Below are positions 42,089 through 51,023 of a DNA stretch of 64,000 bases, one piece after another. Each line of letters begins with the position of its first letter. Positions within the stretch are counted from its first letter, which is position 1. A model generated the notes under the pieces. It had not been told where the DNA came from. It was given only the letters and a program-made list of their open reading frames with translations, and did not search any database. Position numbers and translations under genes: made by a program. Where the stretch lies: assembly GCF_014198605.1 (NCBI RefSeq), contig NZ_JACIHU010000004.1; one strand, given 5' to 3'. The stretch comes from Rhizobium etli_C (GTDB lineage Bacteria > Pseudomonadota > Alphaproteobacteria > Rhizobiales > Rhizobiaceae).

Positions 42089-42504
42089 CAGATTTTGTCC
42101 TTCACAACATCAACGTCGCGGCGAAGCGAGGTCGCAGTTCGATCCAGTCTCATGTTATTGGCGCGAAGCGCGGCAAGGCCCCGGGAGACCAATGCCCAAG
42201 CGATGCCGGCAATGATGATGCCGACGATCAGAGAGGCGAGCGCACTTGATGTGGTTTGGGTAAAACCCTGTGTCACGAGGAAGGCCGCCAGACCGCCGAC
42301 AAGAGCACTCAGCAGGACGCCGACCGCCCCGATCGCCAGGACCAATCCGAATAAGAGAATCTCCACGCCGCTGAGCGCCTGCGAAAGCTTCTCCGAAGCC
42401 TCCGTCTTGGCAAGATCGATTTCCTTGCGCAGCAGGCCCGTGACATCACCAACGAGGCCACTGACGAGCTCGGAGAGGGGGGTGTTCTCTGGAGACTTAG
42501 CCAT
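42088..42504 (-). CDS. Phage-holin-family/DUF1469 (YqjE-like) membrane protein
   Basis: A 138-residue protein from ATG 42504: LSELVSGLVGDVTGLLRKEI, then DLAKTEASEKL, and two hydrophobic helices (ILLFGLVLAIGAVGVLLSAL and LASLIVGIIIAGIAWALVSR). That is the DUF1469/YqjE layout. It overlaps the genes on both sides by a few bases, so the trio is translationally coupled. Despite the family name it is a housekeeping membrane protein and not part of the prophage. Confidence 0.82.
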   Translation of the reverse strand: MAKSPENTPLSELVSGLVGDVTGLLRKEIDLAKTEASEKLSQALSGVEILLFGLVLAIGAVGVLLSALVGGLAAFLVTQGFTQTTSSALASLIVGIIIAGIAWALVSRGLAALRANNMRLDRTATSLRRDVDVVKDKI

Positions 42505-43063
42505 TGTTCTCGCCTCCGGTCGTTGCGGTGCCTGGGCGGAGGCCAATCGATGGTTCGCGCGGCGCGGCAGCTGTTTGCCTTTTCGCCGACGCTGTCAGGA
42601 AGCGGCTTGCTGCCAGGCCTGCAAGTGCGGCGATCCCGAGAAAGGCGAGCGGTTGCCTGCGCCCGAAATCTTCGGTCATGGCGGCGATTTGGCCGATGTC
42701 CTTGCCTTCCATCCGCCGAGCGACAGTCTGCACGCTCCGCCCTATTTGCTTGGCAAATCGCCCGACCTCAGCCTGACCTGAGCTTTCCATTTCGGCGCCA
42801 GCTTTCTCAAATGCCGTTGCAAAGCCGCCGACCTGGCGAGCAGCGAAGCTGGTGCGTTCGGAAATGACTTCCTTGGCTTTCTCGACGGCGGTGTCGGCGC
42901 CTTCCTTGATCGCTTCCTTGGCGGCGGAAAGATCTTCGCTCACCTTCGCTTCCAGATCGGAAATGGACGTGCGCGTTCCCGGCGAAGAAGCGGACCCCGG
43001 GGATGAGGACAGTGTCTGCGCCGATGCGCTTCTTCCTGCCGGATCCGTGAAATCGTTTTGCAT
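42497..43063 (-). CDS. YqjD/ElaB-like helical protein with membrane tail
   Basis: A 188-residue protein starting MQNDFTDPAGRSASAQTL at 43063. Coiled-coil/helical text (SDLEAKVSEDLSAAKEAIKE, then GADTAVEKAKEVISERTSFA) is followed by a hydrophobic C-terminal segment (PLAFLGIAALAGLAASRFL). This matches the DUF883/YqjD-type envelope-stress proteins. It is the first gene of the three-gene operon. Confidence 0.7.
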   Translation of the reverse strand: MQNDFTDPAGRSASAQTLSSSPGSASSPGTRTSISDLEAKVSEDLSAAKEAIKEGADTAVEKAKEVISERTSFAARQVGGFATAFEKAGAEMESSGQAEVGRFAKQIGRSVQTVARRMEGKDIGQIAAMTEDFGRRQPLAFLGIAALAGLAASRFLTASAKRQTAAAPREPSIGLRPGTATTGGENNG

Positions 43064-43367
43064 GACTAACCTCCCATGTCGTGCTGGCAACTGCCCGCAG
43101 CCCCGAACCTCGGGTGCCCGGCTTTGTTCCCCGAACGCGCTGCAAACGTTTCTCTTCGGCACGGCTCAGAACTGCGACTGCAATGAAGCAGCGCCGTCCT
43201 TGGCTCCTTCTTGATCTTTGGCAGGCGTGACAGCAGACGCCGCGATGTAACGCCCCTCCGCCAGGGGTCGAGTTGTCTCCCCGTCATGGGTCAATCCAGC
43301 GCAAAATTGCTTTGACATCTCGCCACCGAGAATATATCTATATGGCTATATAGCTAGATGGTGATAT
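43064..43367. promoter_or_regulatory. Promoter and operator region of the ArsR operon
   Basis: TTGACA at 43312-43317 is a good -35 box; TATCTA at 43335-43340 (17-bp spacing) is a plausible -10. A palindrome CTATATGGCTATATAG at 43338-43353 overlaps the -10 region and lies just before the start codon. It is the likely autoregulatory operator of the ArsR protein. The rest (43064-43310) holds nothing I can support. Confidence 0.6.
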
Positions 43368-43700
43368 ATGGATGACAAGCTCGATGCGATTTTTTCCGCA
43401 CTCGCCGACCCCACGAGGCGAGCAATTCTCGGGCGTCTTGCGAAGGGCAAGGCGACCGTGGCCGAACTCGCTGATCCCTTCGCATTGTCTCAGCCCGCCA
43501 TATCAAAGCATCTCAAAGTCCTGGAACAAGCCGGATTGATCCGCTCCGGCCGTGAAGCGAATTCGCGTCCGCGCGTCCTCGAGCCGGCCGCGCTGAAGAC
43601 GATTGCGGATTGGATCGCCGATTACAGACGCTTCTGGGATCAAAGCTTCGATCGTCTCGATGACTATCTGTCCAAGGTACAAGGATACGAAAATGACTAA
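43368..43700 (+). CDS. ArsR-family repressor
   Basis: A 110-residue winged-helix regulator. LDAIFSALADPTRRAILGRL, then VAELADPFALSQPAISKHLK (recognition helix) and VLEQAGLIRSGREANSR are the standard ArsR text. There is no metal-binding CxC motif, and it is directly linked to an AHSA1 gene, the arrangement in which an ArsR repressor controls an SRPBCC protein. Its stop overlaps the next gene. Confidence 0.88.
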   Translation: MDDKLDAIFSALADPTRRAILGRLAKGKATVAELADPFALSQPAISKHLKVLEQAGLIRSGREANSRPRVLEPAALKTIADWIADYRRFWDQSFDRLDDYLSKVQGYEND

Positions 43701-44178
43701 TCCGGAGACCGATCCCGACAACAGCCGCGACCTGGTTATCGTCCGGAGGTTTGATGCCTCATGCGATCTCGTTTTCAGGGCATGGACCGACCCGAAAGCC
43801 ATGGCCCAATGGTGCGGTCCTCACGGCTTCAAGGCGATGGGCGACAGACTTGAAGCCTGGCCCGGCGGTAGACACCGCGCCTGTCTGATTGCACCGGATG
43901 GAGAAGAGCATTGGGTCGGCGGAAAATATCTGGAGGTCGAGCCGCCGCACAGGCTTGTCTTCACCCATGCCTGGGAGCGCGGAAATGGCGAAACCAGCCC
44001 GGAAACACTCGTCACCATCACCTTCAGGGAAAGCGACGGAGGCACGGAAATGACCTTTCGCCAAAGTGGGTTTGAGAGCGCATCGTCGCTTGAGGGACAT
44101 GAAGCCGGCTGGTCGCAAAGCTTCGAGCGGTTGAGCGTTTTTCTTCGAGCCGAATCCGAGAGGACGAACCATGCATAA
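43693..44178 (+). CDS. AHSA1/SRPBCC-domain protein
   Basis: A 161-residue protein with the START-like SRPBCC fold: LVIVRRFDASCDLVFRAWTD, AMAQWCGPHGF, then LEVEPPHRLVFTHAWE and LVTITFRESDGGTEMTFRQSGF-type strands (quoted in part). The ATG at 43693 lies inside the ArsR gene's last codons, so translation is coupled. AHSA1 proteins of ArsR operons bind unknown hydrophobic ligands. Confidence 0.85.
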   Translation: MTNPETDPDNSRDLVIVRRFDASCDLVFRAWTDPKAMAQWCGPHGFKAMGDRLEAWPGGRHRACLIAPDGEEHWVGGKYLEVEPPHRLVFTHAWERGNGETSPETLVTITFRESDGGTEMTFRQSGFESASSLEGHEAGWSQSFERLSVFLRAESERTNHA

Positions 44179-44791
44179 GGCGGCGATGAAGCTCTATTAT
44201 TGCGAGACGCTCAATCCCCGGAAGGCCTGCGCCGCCGCTCGCTTGCTGAAGGCAGACGTCGAGTTCGTCCGGGTTGACCTGGCGAGCGGCGAACAGCGCA
44301 CCGCAGAATTCCTGGCGCTGAACCCGAACGGCAAAGTCCCGGTGCTGCAGGATGATGCCGGAACCTTGTGGGAAGCGAACGCCATCATGTGCAGGCTGTC
44401 CGACAGCGTCGCATCGGATTTCTGGCCGCATGACCACCGGCAGATCGACGTGCTGCGCTGGTTGAGCTGGGATGCCAGTCATTTCACCCTGCACGGGGCA
44501 ACGCTGTGGTTTGAAACCCTGATCAAGCCGTTGTTCGGCGGGAAGCCTGACGTGGACGTAATCGAAGATGCGAAGGCGAGTTTTCGGCTGCATGGCCGCG
44601 TGCTCGACGATCATTTGGCCACCAATAGCGTCGCCGTCGGGAAGACGCTGACCGTTGCGGATTTCGCACTGGCCGCTGCACTTCCTTATGCAGCCGCCGC
44701 CGATATTCCACTGGCCGAGTTCCGGCATATTCAAAGGTGGTACGAACGACTTGTAGAACTGGATGCGTGGCGAAACCCTTTCCCAGCCTGA
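44171..44791 (+). CDS. Glutathione S-transferase
   Basis: A 206-residue protein, or 201 from the second ATG at 44186 (MKLYYCETLNPRKACAAARL). The N domain has the thioredoxin-like fold with NPNGKVPVLQDDAGTLWEA, including the cis-Pro of KVPVL. The C domain has LTVADFALAAAL and ends RWYERLVELDAWRNPFP. It overlaps the AHSA1 stop. A truncated copy of its 3' end lies 2.7 kb downstream at 47530-47635. Confidence 0.85.
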   Translation: MHKAAMKLYYCETLNPRKACAAARLLKADVEFVRVDLASGEQRTAEFLALNPNGKVPVLQDDAGTLWEANAIMCRLSDSVASDFWPHDHRQIDVLRWLSWDASHFTLHGATLWFETLIKPLFGGKPDVDVIEDAKASFRLHGRVLDDHLATNSVAVGKTLTVADFALAAALPYAAAADIPLAEFRHIQRWYERLVELDAWRNPFPA

Positions 44792-44964
44792 GAGGCCATA
44801 GGCGCAGGGCCTTTTGCGAAGTATGAAGGCGTTACGCGTCTCGACCTCTTCTCCATCGGAAGGCTTTGTGCAAATATTGCCGCTGCGCTGAGCACACCAC
44901 GCCGCAACGGGCCGCGGTTGCTGCGAAACGTTCCGGGCATTGCCAAACAGTGGGTCCATTCTTC

Positions 44965-45777
44965 GTGAGCGCTACAAGGTACTTGCTGATCTTGCCGCTG
45001 ATGGCGGCCATCGCCTACATGGCGGTCGTGGCCCTGGTCTTTTTTTCCCAGCGGTCCCTGCTTTATCCCGGCGCCGGCGCCGCTCCTCTTCTCCAGGCCG
45101 CGAGCTGGGGCGAGACGATCCACGTCAAGACGCCTGACGGCGAGATGCTTCATGGACTGTACAGCCAGGGCGACGGTGACAAGCCCTGTGTGCTGCTCTT
45201 TTTCGGAAACGGTGACCGCGTCGACAATTACGCGTTTGTCGCACGGGCGCTGGCCGCGCGGGGGATTGGATTGCTGGCGATTTCCTATCGCGGTTATCCC
45301 GGATCGACCGGCTCACCCAGCGAGCAGGGGCTGCTGACAGACGGCATCGCCGCGTTCGACTGGCTCTCGGCGCAGGCCGGAAGCGGCATCGTTGTGCTGG
45401 GCCGCTCACTCGGCACCGGCGTTGCCGTCCATACGGCCGCGAACAGGCCGGCCGTGGGCGTCATTCTCGTCTCTCCGTACCTGTCGGTTCTGTCGGTTGC
45501 GCAGGCGCGTTATCGGTTCCTCCCGGTTGGGGTTCTTCTCAAGGATCCCTTCCGCTCGGACCTCAACATCGGCAAAGTCAGACAACCGAAGCTGTTCCTC
45601 CACGGCCGGCTTGACGACAGCATCCCGCTTTCTTCAGGCGAGGCGCTATACAGCATCGCACCCGAGCCCAAGCAGATGGTGATCTATGACGGTGCGGGTC
45701 ACAACGATATCTTCGACGATAACATGGTCGGCGATGTCATCCGTTTCGTGGAAGCGTTGGAAGAAAACCGGCCTTGA
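44965..45777 (+). CDS. Membrane-anchored alpha/beta hydrolase, BEM46/ABHD13-like
   Basis: About 270 residues from GTG 44965 (VSATRYLLILPLMAAIAYMA), an N-terminal membrane anchor. RSLLYPG, ISYRGYPGSTGSPSEQGL, the nucleophile in VVLGRSLGTGVAVHTA, the acid in GRLDDSIP and the His in GAGHNDIFDD define a BEM46-type serine hydrolase. These proteins are often tethered to membranes; the physiological substrate is not known. The start is chosen for the membrane segment; longer in-frame starts exist. Confidence 0.8.
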   Translation: MSATRYLLILPLMAAIAYMAVVALVFFSQRSLLYPGAGAAPLLQAASWGETIHVKTPDGEMLHGLYSQGDGDKPCVLLFFGNGDRVDNYAFVARALAARGIGLLAISYRGYPGSTGSPSEQGLLTDGIAAFDWLSAQAGSGIVVLGRSLGTGVAVHTAANRPAVGVILVSPYLSVLSVAQARYRFLPVGVLLKDPFRSDLNIGKVRQPKLFLHGRLDDSIPLSSGEALYSIAPEPKQMVIYDGAGHNDIFDDNMVGDVIRFVEALEENRP

Positions 45778-45811
45778 ATCCGTCACGGACGGCACCCGCC
45801 TGGGGCGAATC

Positions 45812-46156
45812 TCATCGCAGTGCGACGGCTTCCGCTTCAAATCCATAAGCGCGTTGAACGAGCGCGACACGGATTTCGTAACGCTCATACCAGTCTGCCC
45901 GGCCCCGGCGTTGCGCTTCGAGGTGATCGAGGACCGCTTTCCATGCCCGGATGCTTTCCTCGTCCCGCCAATAAGAGTTGATGATGCCGAAACCGTCGGC
46001 ACGGCGGGCGCTTTCGAAACCCAGAAATCCGGGCTGCTGTTTTGCCAGCTCCACCATCGCAGCGCCGACGTCACCATAGCCGTCTTCGACCTCGGTTCGT
46101 TGCGATGAGAAGCAGACGACGTAATAGGGTGGTGCAGGTAGGCTCGCGATAGACAT
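45812..46156 (-). CDS. Antibiotic-biosynthesis-monooxygenase-domain protein
   Basis: A 114-residue ABM-fold protein: YYVVCFSSQRTEVEDGYGDV, then QPGFLGFESARRADGFGIIN and SYWRDEESIRAWKAVLDHLE, the typical dimeric ferredoxin-like pattern. Members oxidise quinones or degrade heme, or are simply unassigned. It is a single gene. Confidence 0.8.
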   Translation of the reverse strand: MSIASLPAPPYYVVCFSSQRTEVEDGYGDVGAAMVELAKQQPGFLGFESARRADGFGIINSYWRDEESIRAWKAVLDHLEAQRRGRADWYERYEIRVALVQRAYGFEAEAVALR

Positions 46157-46277
46157 ACCAACCTCTCGTTGCCGACAGACAGAAATCTTGGCAACATCGC
46201 CGTGCGGTCAATCCGGCAACGTCGCCACCTGGAAATCAATCAGCGCCGCCGGGAAAACGCTTTCGTCGCCTTGCGGC

Positions 46278-46628
46278 TTACGAATGGGCCGGCCGCCAAT
46301 GGGGATAAGTGACATAGGCGGTGAATGCGCCCTCCTCATGCGAGCGGATCGTCACGGTCTCGCCCTTCGGCATATAGACGATCTCACCCGGTCCGGCGCT
46401 CACCGTTCCGGCCTCCGTCGAGACCGAAAGCCGCCCTTCCAGAACGATCATGACGTCGTCGACCGCCATCGTTTCGGTCAGGTTCTGGCCGGGGGCGTAG
46501 CGCCCGTAACCGACGGTGATCGGCCCGCCATGCCGTTCGTCGACGAGATTGCCGACGAAGATGTCGCCCTCCTGGCCGGGCGAGCGCTCCAGCGCCGCGT
46601 CGGCTTTCGTGAATTTTCGTATTTTCAT
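46278..46628 (-). CDS. EutQ-like cupin protein
   Basis: A 116-residue cupin with GGAGG before the ATG. YGRYAPGQNLTETMAVDDVM, then IVLEGRLSVSTEAGTVSAGP and VYMPKGETVTIRSHEEGAFT contain the two cupin motifs, although the usual metal-binding His of motif 1 is replaced (NLTETMAVDDV). Similar to EutQ-like cupins. Function unknown. Confidence 0.75.
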   Translation of the reverse strand: MKIRKFTKADAALERSPGQEGDIFVGNLVDERHGGPITVGYGRYAPGQNLTETMAVDDVMIVLEGRLSVSTEAGTVSAGPGEIVYMPKGETVTIRSHEEGAFTAYVTYPHWRPAHS

Positions 46629-46750
46629 TCGTCTTCCTCCATGCCTGCTGCAGAGTTAGAGCGGAGTAAGGGCGCGCCAAGGCGGATGAGCTCTCTTGCG
46701 CCATGCCCGTCTCTGCCCGCGCATTCGGCGAAATCGCACCTCCGCCCTCA

Positions 46751-47531
46751 GTCATCCCAGGCCCTGAGCCTGGAATCCATGGCCGCAGTCGACCAGACGA
46801 GCATGGGTCCTCGGGTCAAGCCCGAGGACGACGGAGCGTGGGGTGAGCTTGTGGCAAATCCAGCGATGGTGAGGGAATAGTAGCAGCGTCGCGCCACTTG
46901 CGATGGCCCTCCCCAACCTCCGTCATTCCAGGCCTTGAGCCTGGAATCCATGGTCACAGCCGAGGGGTCCTCGGGTCAAGCCCGAGGACAACGGCGGGTG
47001 GGGTGAGCGCCGTGGCAAATCCAGCGATGGTGCGGCAATAGCGGCGGCGTTGCGCCACTTGCAGGTCGCCCTCCGCAACCTCCGTTGCGCCTCTTGCCGA
47101 TACCCCTCCCCAGCCTCCGTCATTCCAGGCCCTGAGCCTGGAATCCATCGCCGCAACCGATGAGGCCAGCATCGGTCCTCGGGTCAAGCCCGAGCACGAC
47201 GGAGGGTGGGGTGAGCTCTGTGGCAAATCCAGCGATGGTGAGGGAATAGCAGCAGCGTCGCGCCACTTGCGATGGCCCTCCCTAACCTCCGTCATTCCAG
47301 GCCTTGAGCCTGGAATCCATGGTCACAGCCGAGGGGTCCTCGGGTCAAGCCCGAGCACGACGGACGGTGGGGTGAGCTCCGCGACAAATCCAGCGAAAGT
47401 GAGAGAATGGCCGCAGCGTTGCGCCTCTTGCCGATGGCTCTCCCCGACCTCCGTCATTCCAGGCCTTGAGCCTGGAATCCATGGCCGCAGTCGAAGGCAT
47501 GGTCCTCGGGTCAAGCCGAGGACGACGGAGG
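46751..47531. repeat. Tandem array of five palindromic mosaic units
   Basis: Units begin near 46751, 46920, 47118, 47289 and 47452, a period of about 165-200 bp. Each has an arm TCCAGGCCTTGAGCCTGGAA and, 30-45 bp later, an arm TCCTCGGGTCAAGCCCGAGG, both able to form hairpins, then GACGACGG. A spacer text such as GTGGCAAATCCAGCGATGG recurs between units, so unit and spacer were duplicated together. The array abuts the truncated GST copy. The gap 46629-46750 shows nothing else. Confidence 0.85.
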
Positions 47532-47635
47532 CCGTTGCACTTCCTTATGCAGCCGCCGCCGAGTTCAGGAATATTCAAAGGTGGTACGGACGGCTTGAAG
47601 AACTGGATGCGTGGCGAAACCCTTTCCCAGCCTAA
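47530..47635 (+). pseudogene. Truncated copy of the GST gene 3' end
   Basis: The frame reads AVALPYAAAAEFRNIQRWYG, then RLEELDAWRNPFPA and TAA. It matches the end of the GST at 44682-44791, with a 15-bp in-frame deletion of the segment between AAAA and EFR. It is joined directly to the last palindromic unit of the array (GACGACGGAGG next to CCGTTGCACTTCC). Confidence 0.85.
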
Positions 47636-47683
47636 AGGCGCGTGAATCATCGGGAGCGGCCAACGAGCAGCGGCCATTCGCCA

Positions 47684-48043
47684 TCAACCCTGCGCCGGCT
47701 CCCACAGCTCGACTGGATTGCCCTCGGGATCGTGAATGCGGGCAAAGCGGCCTACCTCCGAGTTCCACTCATCCCGAGTTTCCACCGCGATCCCACTTGC
47801 CGTTAGGCTGGCCATCAGCCCATCGAGATCATCAACGCGGAAATTGACCATCCATTGTTGTTCCGCACGGCCGAAATAATCGGTATCCTTCGAAAACGGA
47901 CCAAATATCGTCATCCCGGCCTCCTGCTGCCATACCGACTTGTGCAGGTCGTCAATACCGAGATGCTTTTGATACCATTCCGCCAGGTCGGCCGGGTTCG
48001 CCGCCCTAAAGAACAGACCGCCGATTCCAATGGCCTTTGGCAT
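47684..48043 (-). CDS. VOC-family (glyoxalase-like) protein
   Basis: A 119-residue protein from ATG 48043 (GGGGAG upstream). FRAANPADLAEWYQKHLGID, then GRAEQQWMVNFRVDDLDGLM and a metal-site-like HDPEGNPVELWEPA define the VOC fold. It could act on a small electrophile or be a resistance-type binder. It is a single gene. Confidence 0.8.
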   Translation of the reverse strand: MPKAIGIGGLFFRAANPADLAEWYQKHLGIDDLHKSVWQQEAGMTIFGPFSKDTDYFGRAEQQWMVNFRVDDLDGLMASLTASGIAVETRDEWNSEVGRFARIHDPEGNPVELWEPAQG

Positions 48044-48319
48044 AGAATTCTCCCCATCTTGTAACAGCACAATGCAATCGCTCGGGCGCGCGTGCAACCT
48101 GTGAATTGGGAAGGGCATTGAGTTTGCAAGTATCGTCCATGCGATCGTGGCGGCCCCGACGCGGACAATCGCGAGCACTGCGAGAGCATGATGCCGACAA
48201 GCCTGAGCGGCTTCTGACGACATCATACTCTTACTCATTTATTCAGAACAGGATCGAGGTTTCAGGCCGACCCCGGCCTAAACACCCGACTCTGTGATCC
48301 GAAGAGAGCGGAAATGCCC

Positions 48320-49066
48320 TCAGCGGAAGCCGCCGCTGGCGGCCAGCCGTTCGCCGGTCAGCCAGCGGGCATCGTCCGACGCGAGGAAGACGGCGACGCC
48401 GGCGATATCGTCCGGCTGGCCGATGCGGGCAAGCGGCGTCTGGGCGACGACGGTCTGCTCGAGATCCGAGCCGATGACGCCGGCCGTGTGCGTCCCCTCG
48501 GTCTCGACCATGCCTGGCAGGATGGCGTTGACGCGGATCTTGCGCGGGCCGAGTTCCTTCGCGAGCACGCTGTTGATGCCCTCCACGGCGCCCTTGGTGC
48601 CGGTGTAGACGGCAGAGGCCGGCGGCGCCATGCTGGTGACCACCGAGGAGATGTTGATGACGCTGCCGCCCTCGCCGAGGTGCTTGACCGCCGCCTGGGT
48701 GGTCAGGAGAACGCCGAGCACGTTGACGTCGAAGATGCGGCGATAATGGTCCTCGGTCACTTCCTCGATCGGGGCGAATTCGTAGACGCCTGAGTTGTTG
48801 ACCAACACGTCGAGCTTGCCGAACTCCTTGACGGCGGCATCGACCAGCCCCTGCGCCTGGTCGGCCTTGGAAACATCGCCCTGAACCGCGATGGCCTTGC
48901 CGCCGGCGGCGCCGATCGCCTCGACCACGGTGTCGGCTCCGGCCTTGCTCGAGGCGTAATTCACCACCACCTTTGCCCCTTCGGCCGCCAGCGCCTTGGC
49001 AATCGCCGCCCCGATGCCTTTGGAGGCCCCCGTAACCACTGCGACTTTACCCGTGAGCTTCGCCAT
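48320..49066 (-). CDS. SDR-family oxidoreductase
   Basis: A 248-residue classical SDR from ATG 49066: VAVVTGASKGIGAAIAKAL (TGxxxGIG), NNSGVYEFAPI (NNAG-like), ISSVVTSMAPPASAVYTGTK with the Ser, Tyr and Lys of the catalytic triad, and VNAILPGMVETEG. Resembles glucose-1-dehydrogenase-like or 3-oxoacyl-ACP-reductase-like SDRs. It is divergent from an ArsR regulator, which probably controls it. Confidence 0.88.
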   Translation of the reverse strand: MAKLTGKVAVVTGASKGIGAAIAKALAAEGAKVVVNYASSKAGADTVVEAIGAAGGKAIAVQGDVSKADQAQGLVDAAVKEFGKLDVLVNNSGVYEFAPIEEVTEDHYRRIFDVNVLGVLLTTQAAVKHLGEGGSVINISSVVTSMAPPASAVYTGTKGAVEGINSVLAKELGPRKIRVNAILPGMVETEGTHTAGVIGSDLEQTVVAQTPLARIGQPDDIAGVAVFLASDDARWLTGERLAASGGFR

Positions 49067-49172
49067 ATTCCATTCCTTCTGATCTGGACTGCCGCCGGGA
49101 GTGGCGGCTTGTTCCATAGTTCAGAAATTCGGAACGGTTGATCTTGATGTCAAGGGGCGCTATATAAAATTC
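49067..49172. promoter_or_regulatory. Divergent SDR/ArsR control region
   Basis: The 106-bp space between the two start codons holds an inverted element GTTCC...GGAAC (about 49112-49136) that could be the ArsR operator. No sharp -35/-10 pair is assigned. Confidence 0.45.
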
Positions 49173-49550
49173 ATGAGACCGCTCTTTCACCCAGCCCTGG
49201 AGGACATACGGCCGGAGGCGATCCTCTATGCGCTGTCCGATCCCGAGCGCGTCGCCATCTTTGCAAAACTTGCCACCGCCGGCTGCGGCGGGACCTGCTC
49301 GGCGCTTGCCGACCTCGGCGACCGCGTCATCCCGAAATCGTCGCTCTCCAACCATTTCAAGGTGCTGCGCGAATCCGGCCTGATCCGCAGCGAGCGCCAG
49401 GGTGTCGAGATGCGCAACCAGACCCGCTGCGCGGAACTGGACGCACGCTTCCCGGGGCTGATCCGATCGATTCTGGTGGCCTACGGACAGCTTCCCGGGC
49501 AGTTGGAGACGATGTCGCGGGAAAAAGCCGCGACCGGCAATGAGCCGTAG
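49173..49550 (+). CDS. ArsR-family transcriptional regulator
   Basis: A 125-residue winged-helix protein from ATG 49173: ILYALSDPERVAIFAKLATA, CGGTCSALADLGDRVIPKSS, then LSNHFKVLRESGLIRSERQG. A CGGTC cluster near the N-terminal helices may be a thiol switch or simple structural Cys. It is divergent from the SDR gene, so it likely represses it. Confidence 0.82.
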   Translation: MRPLFHPALEDIRPEAILYALSDPERVAIFAKLATAGCGGTCSALADLGDRVIPKSSLSNHFKVLRESGLIRSERQGVEMRNQTRCAELDARFPGLIRSILVAYGQLPGQLETMSREKAATGNEP

Positions 49551-49714
49551 CGGCGTTGGCTGAGGCTTTGCTCATGGCCGATGAGACGGAAATCCGCCGC
49601 TGCCCTTAAAGGTGCGGGCGCCGCCTTGAACACGAGATCACCACGCCTCAAGCCACGCTCGCGCGCGGCAGGAGTGCGTGAAGAAGGCGGCCGTTGGGGA
49701 CGCCTCCTGTGTCG

Positions 49715-49972
49715 TCAGGCCGGACGTCTGATCATTCTTGCAATAGCGATCAGGATGCAGGCTCCGATGAAGCCCGCGATCAGATAACCCAGCCATCCGC
49801 CAAGGGCGACGCCGAAGAGCGACAGGATAAAGTTGGCGACGATGGCGCCGACAATACCGAGCAGAACGTTCATCAGCACGCCCATGTTGCTCTTCATGAA
49901 CATCTCGGCGAGCCAGCCGGCAATACCGCCGATAATGATTGCGGCGATCCAGCCTATACCTTCATTTTCCAT
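49715..49972 (-). CDS. GlsB/YeaQ/YmgE-family stress membrane protein
   Basis: An 85-residue protein from ATG 49972: WIAAIIIGGIAGWLAEMFMK, then GVLMNVLLGIVGAIVANFIL and GWLGYLIAGFIGACILIAIA, three hydrophobic segments with Gly-rich turns, as in the transglycosylase-associated GlsB/YeaQ family. Likely an inner-membrane stress protein. Confidence 0.85.
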   Translation of the reverse strand: MENEGIGWIAAIIIGGIAGWLAEMFMKSNMGVLMNVLLGIVGAIVANFILSLFGVALGGWLGYLIAGFIGACILIAIARMIRRPA

Positions 49973-50189
49973 AGGTTTTCCCCATTGTGAATTACTGAGC
50001 GCCGGCTGTCCCGCAGATCGAGCGAAACCGATGGCCAAGCGACAAGACTATAACCTTCCGCGACGCCAGTTGGTTCCGTTAGGCCCGCCCCAAGGTGCGT
50101 GCTCTTGTTGATCCGGTTCACCTCACTTGTCGGGCGCAGACCAATCGTCCGTCGGCATCGCCCAACTCTGGCTGTGGCCCTACCCACTC

Positions 50190-50390
50190 TCCGTCATCCC
50201 AGGCCTTGGGGGAGCCACCGACGAGGCCGGCATGGGTCCTCGGGTCAAGCCCGAGGACGACGGAGAACGGGGTGAACTCCGTGGCAAATCCGACGATCGA
50301 TGGTAAGGGGATAGCTGCAGCGATGCGCCTCCAGCCCATGGCCCTCCCAACCCCCGTCATTCCAGGCCTTGAGCCTGGAATCCATGGCGG
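50190..50390. repeat. Palindromic mosaic repeat units (pair)
   Basis: One atypical unit at about 50191-50263 has GGGTCCTCGGGTCAAGCCC but a broken first arm. A half unit at about 50358-50387 has TCCAGGCCTTGAGCCTGGAA. The GTGGCAAATCC spacer text seen in the 46.7 kb array also lies between them. Confidence 0.65.
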
Positions 50391-50442
50391 CCGCCTCCCG
50401 AAACAGCTTCAGCGCGCCACGCCATCCTCTCCACCGACACGT

Positions 50443-50850
50443 TCACCCCTCCCCATGACGCTCGATCGCCTCGGCGAGGCCGATCCAGTGCGGACGGTTG
50501 TTCCACCAGTGGACATGATCCGGGGCGGGAAAGGCCGGATCGGCGAATGTGCCGCCGGCGATGACGACCGAGCCGGGAAAATAATCTCCGGATTTCGAAA
50601 ATCCGCCACCGCCGCAGATCCGGCAGAAGGCTTTCATCACCTCGGGCGTGCTTTCGCCTTGCGGAAACCAGGTCGAATAATCGCCGGAGACGATCCGGAC
50701 ATCCCCCTCGCGGAACCAGACATTGTGTGACAGCGCGCTGCCGGATGCACGCTGACAACGGGTGCAGGTGCAGCTGTGGTTGTGCAAGGGGTCGCCATCG
50801 ACCTCCAGGGAAAGCGCGCCGCAGGGACACTTGGCATGAAAGATGGGCAT
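50443..50850 (-). CDS. GFA-family zinc protein
   Basis: A 135-residue protein from ATG 50850. The zinc-binding cysteines of the GFA fold are visible: KCPCGALSLEVDG, HSCTCTRCQRASGSA and FCRICGGGGFSKSGD. VKAF-type and HWWNNRPHWIGL elements follow. Family members include glutathione-dependent formaldehyde-activating enzymes, but most are of unknown substrate. Confidence 0.82.
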   Translation of the reverse strand: MPIFHAKCPCGALSLEVDGDPLHNHSCTCTRCQRASGSALSHNVWFREGDVRIVSGDYSTWFPQGESTPEVMKAFCRICGGGGFSKSGDYFPGSVVIAGGTFADPAFPAPDHVHWWNNRPHWIGLAEAIERHGEG

Positions 50851-51023
50851 GTCGATCCTCGGGGCTGACAAACACTTGTCGACCTCACGGCTGCGGGGTC
50901 GACAGGTTGCAGCATAAATTTCCGCCTTGCCGAAAGCGAGACCGCCGGGACAACAGATCTCCAAAGATCACTCGGTGAATGGAGCACGGTGACGCGCCGC
51001 CGTGTCGCACCACAGCTCACTCC

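Noticed and set aside
46751..47531. Repeat array as a CRISPR
   Set aside because: Units are about 90 bp, palindromic, with spacers that are themselves similar to each other; no cas genes are near.
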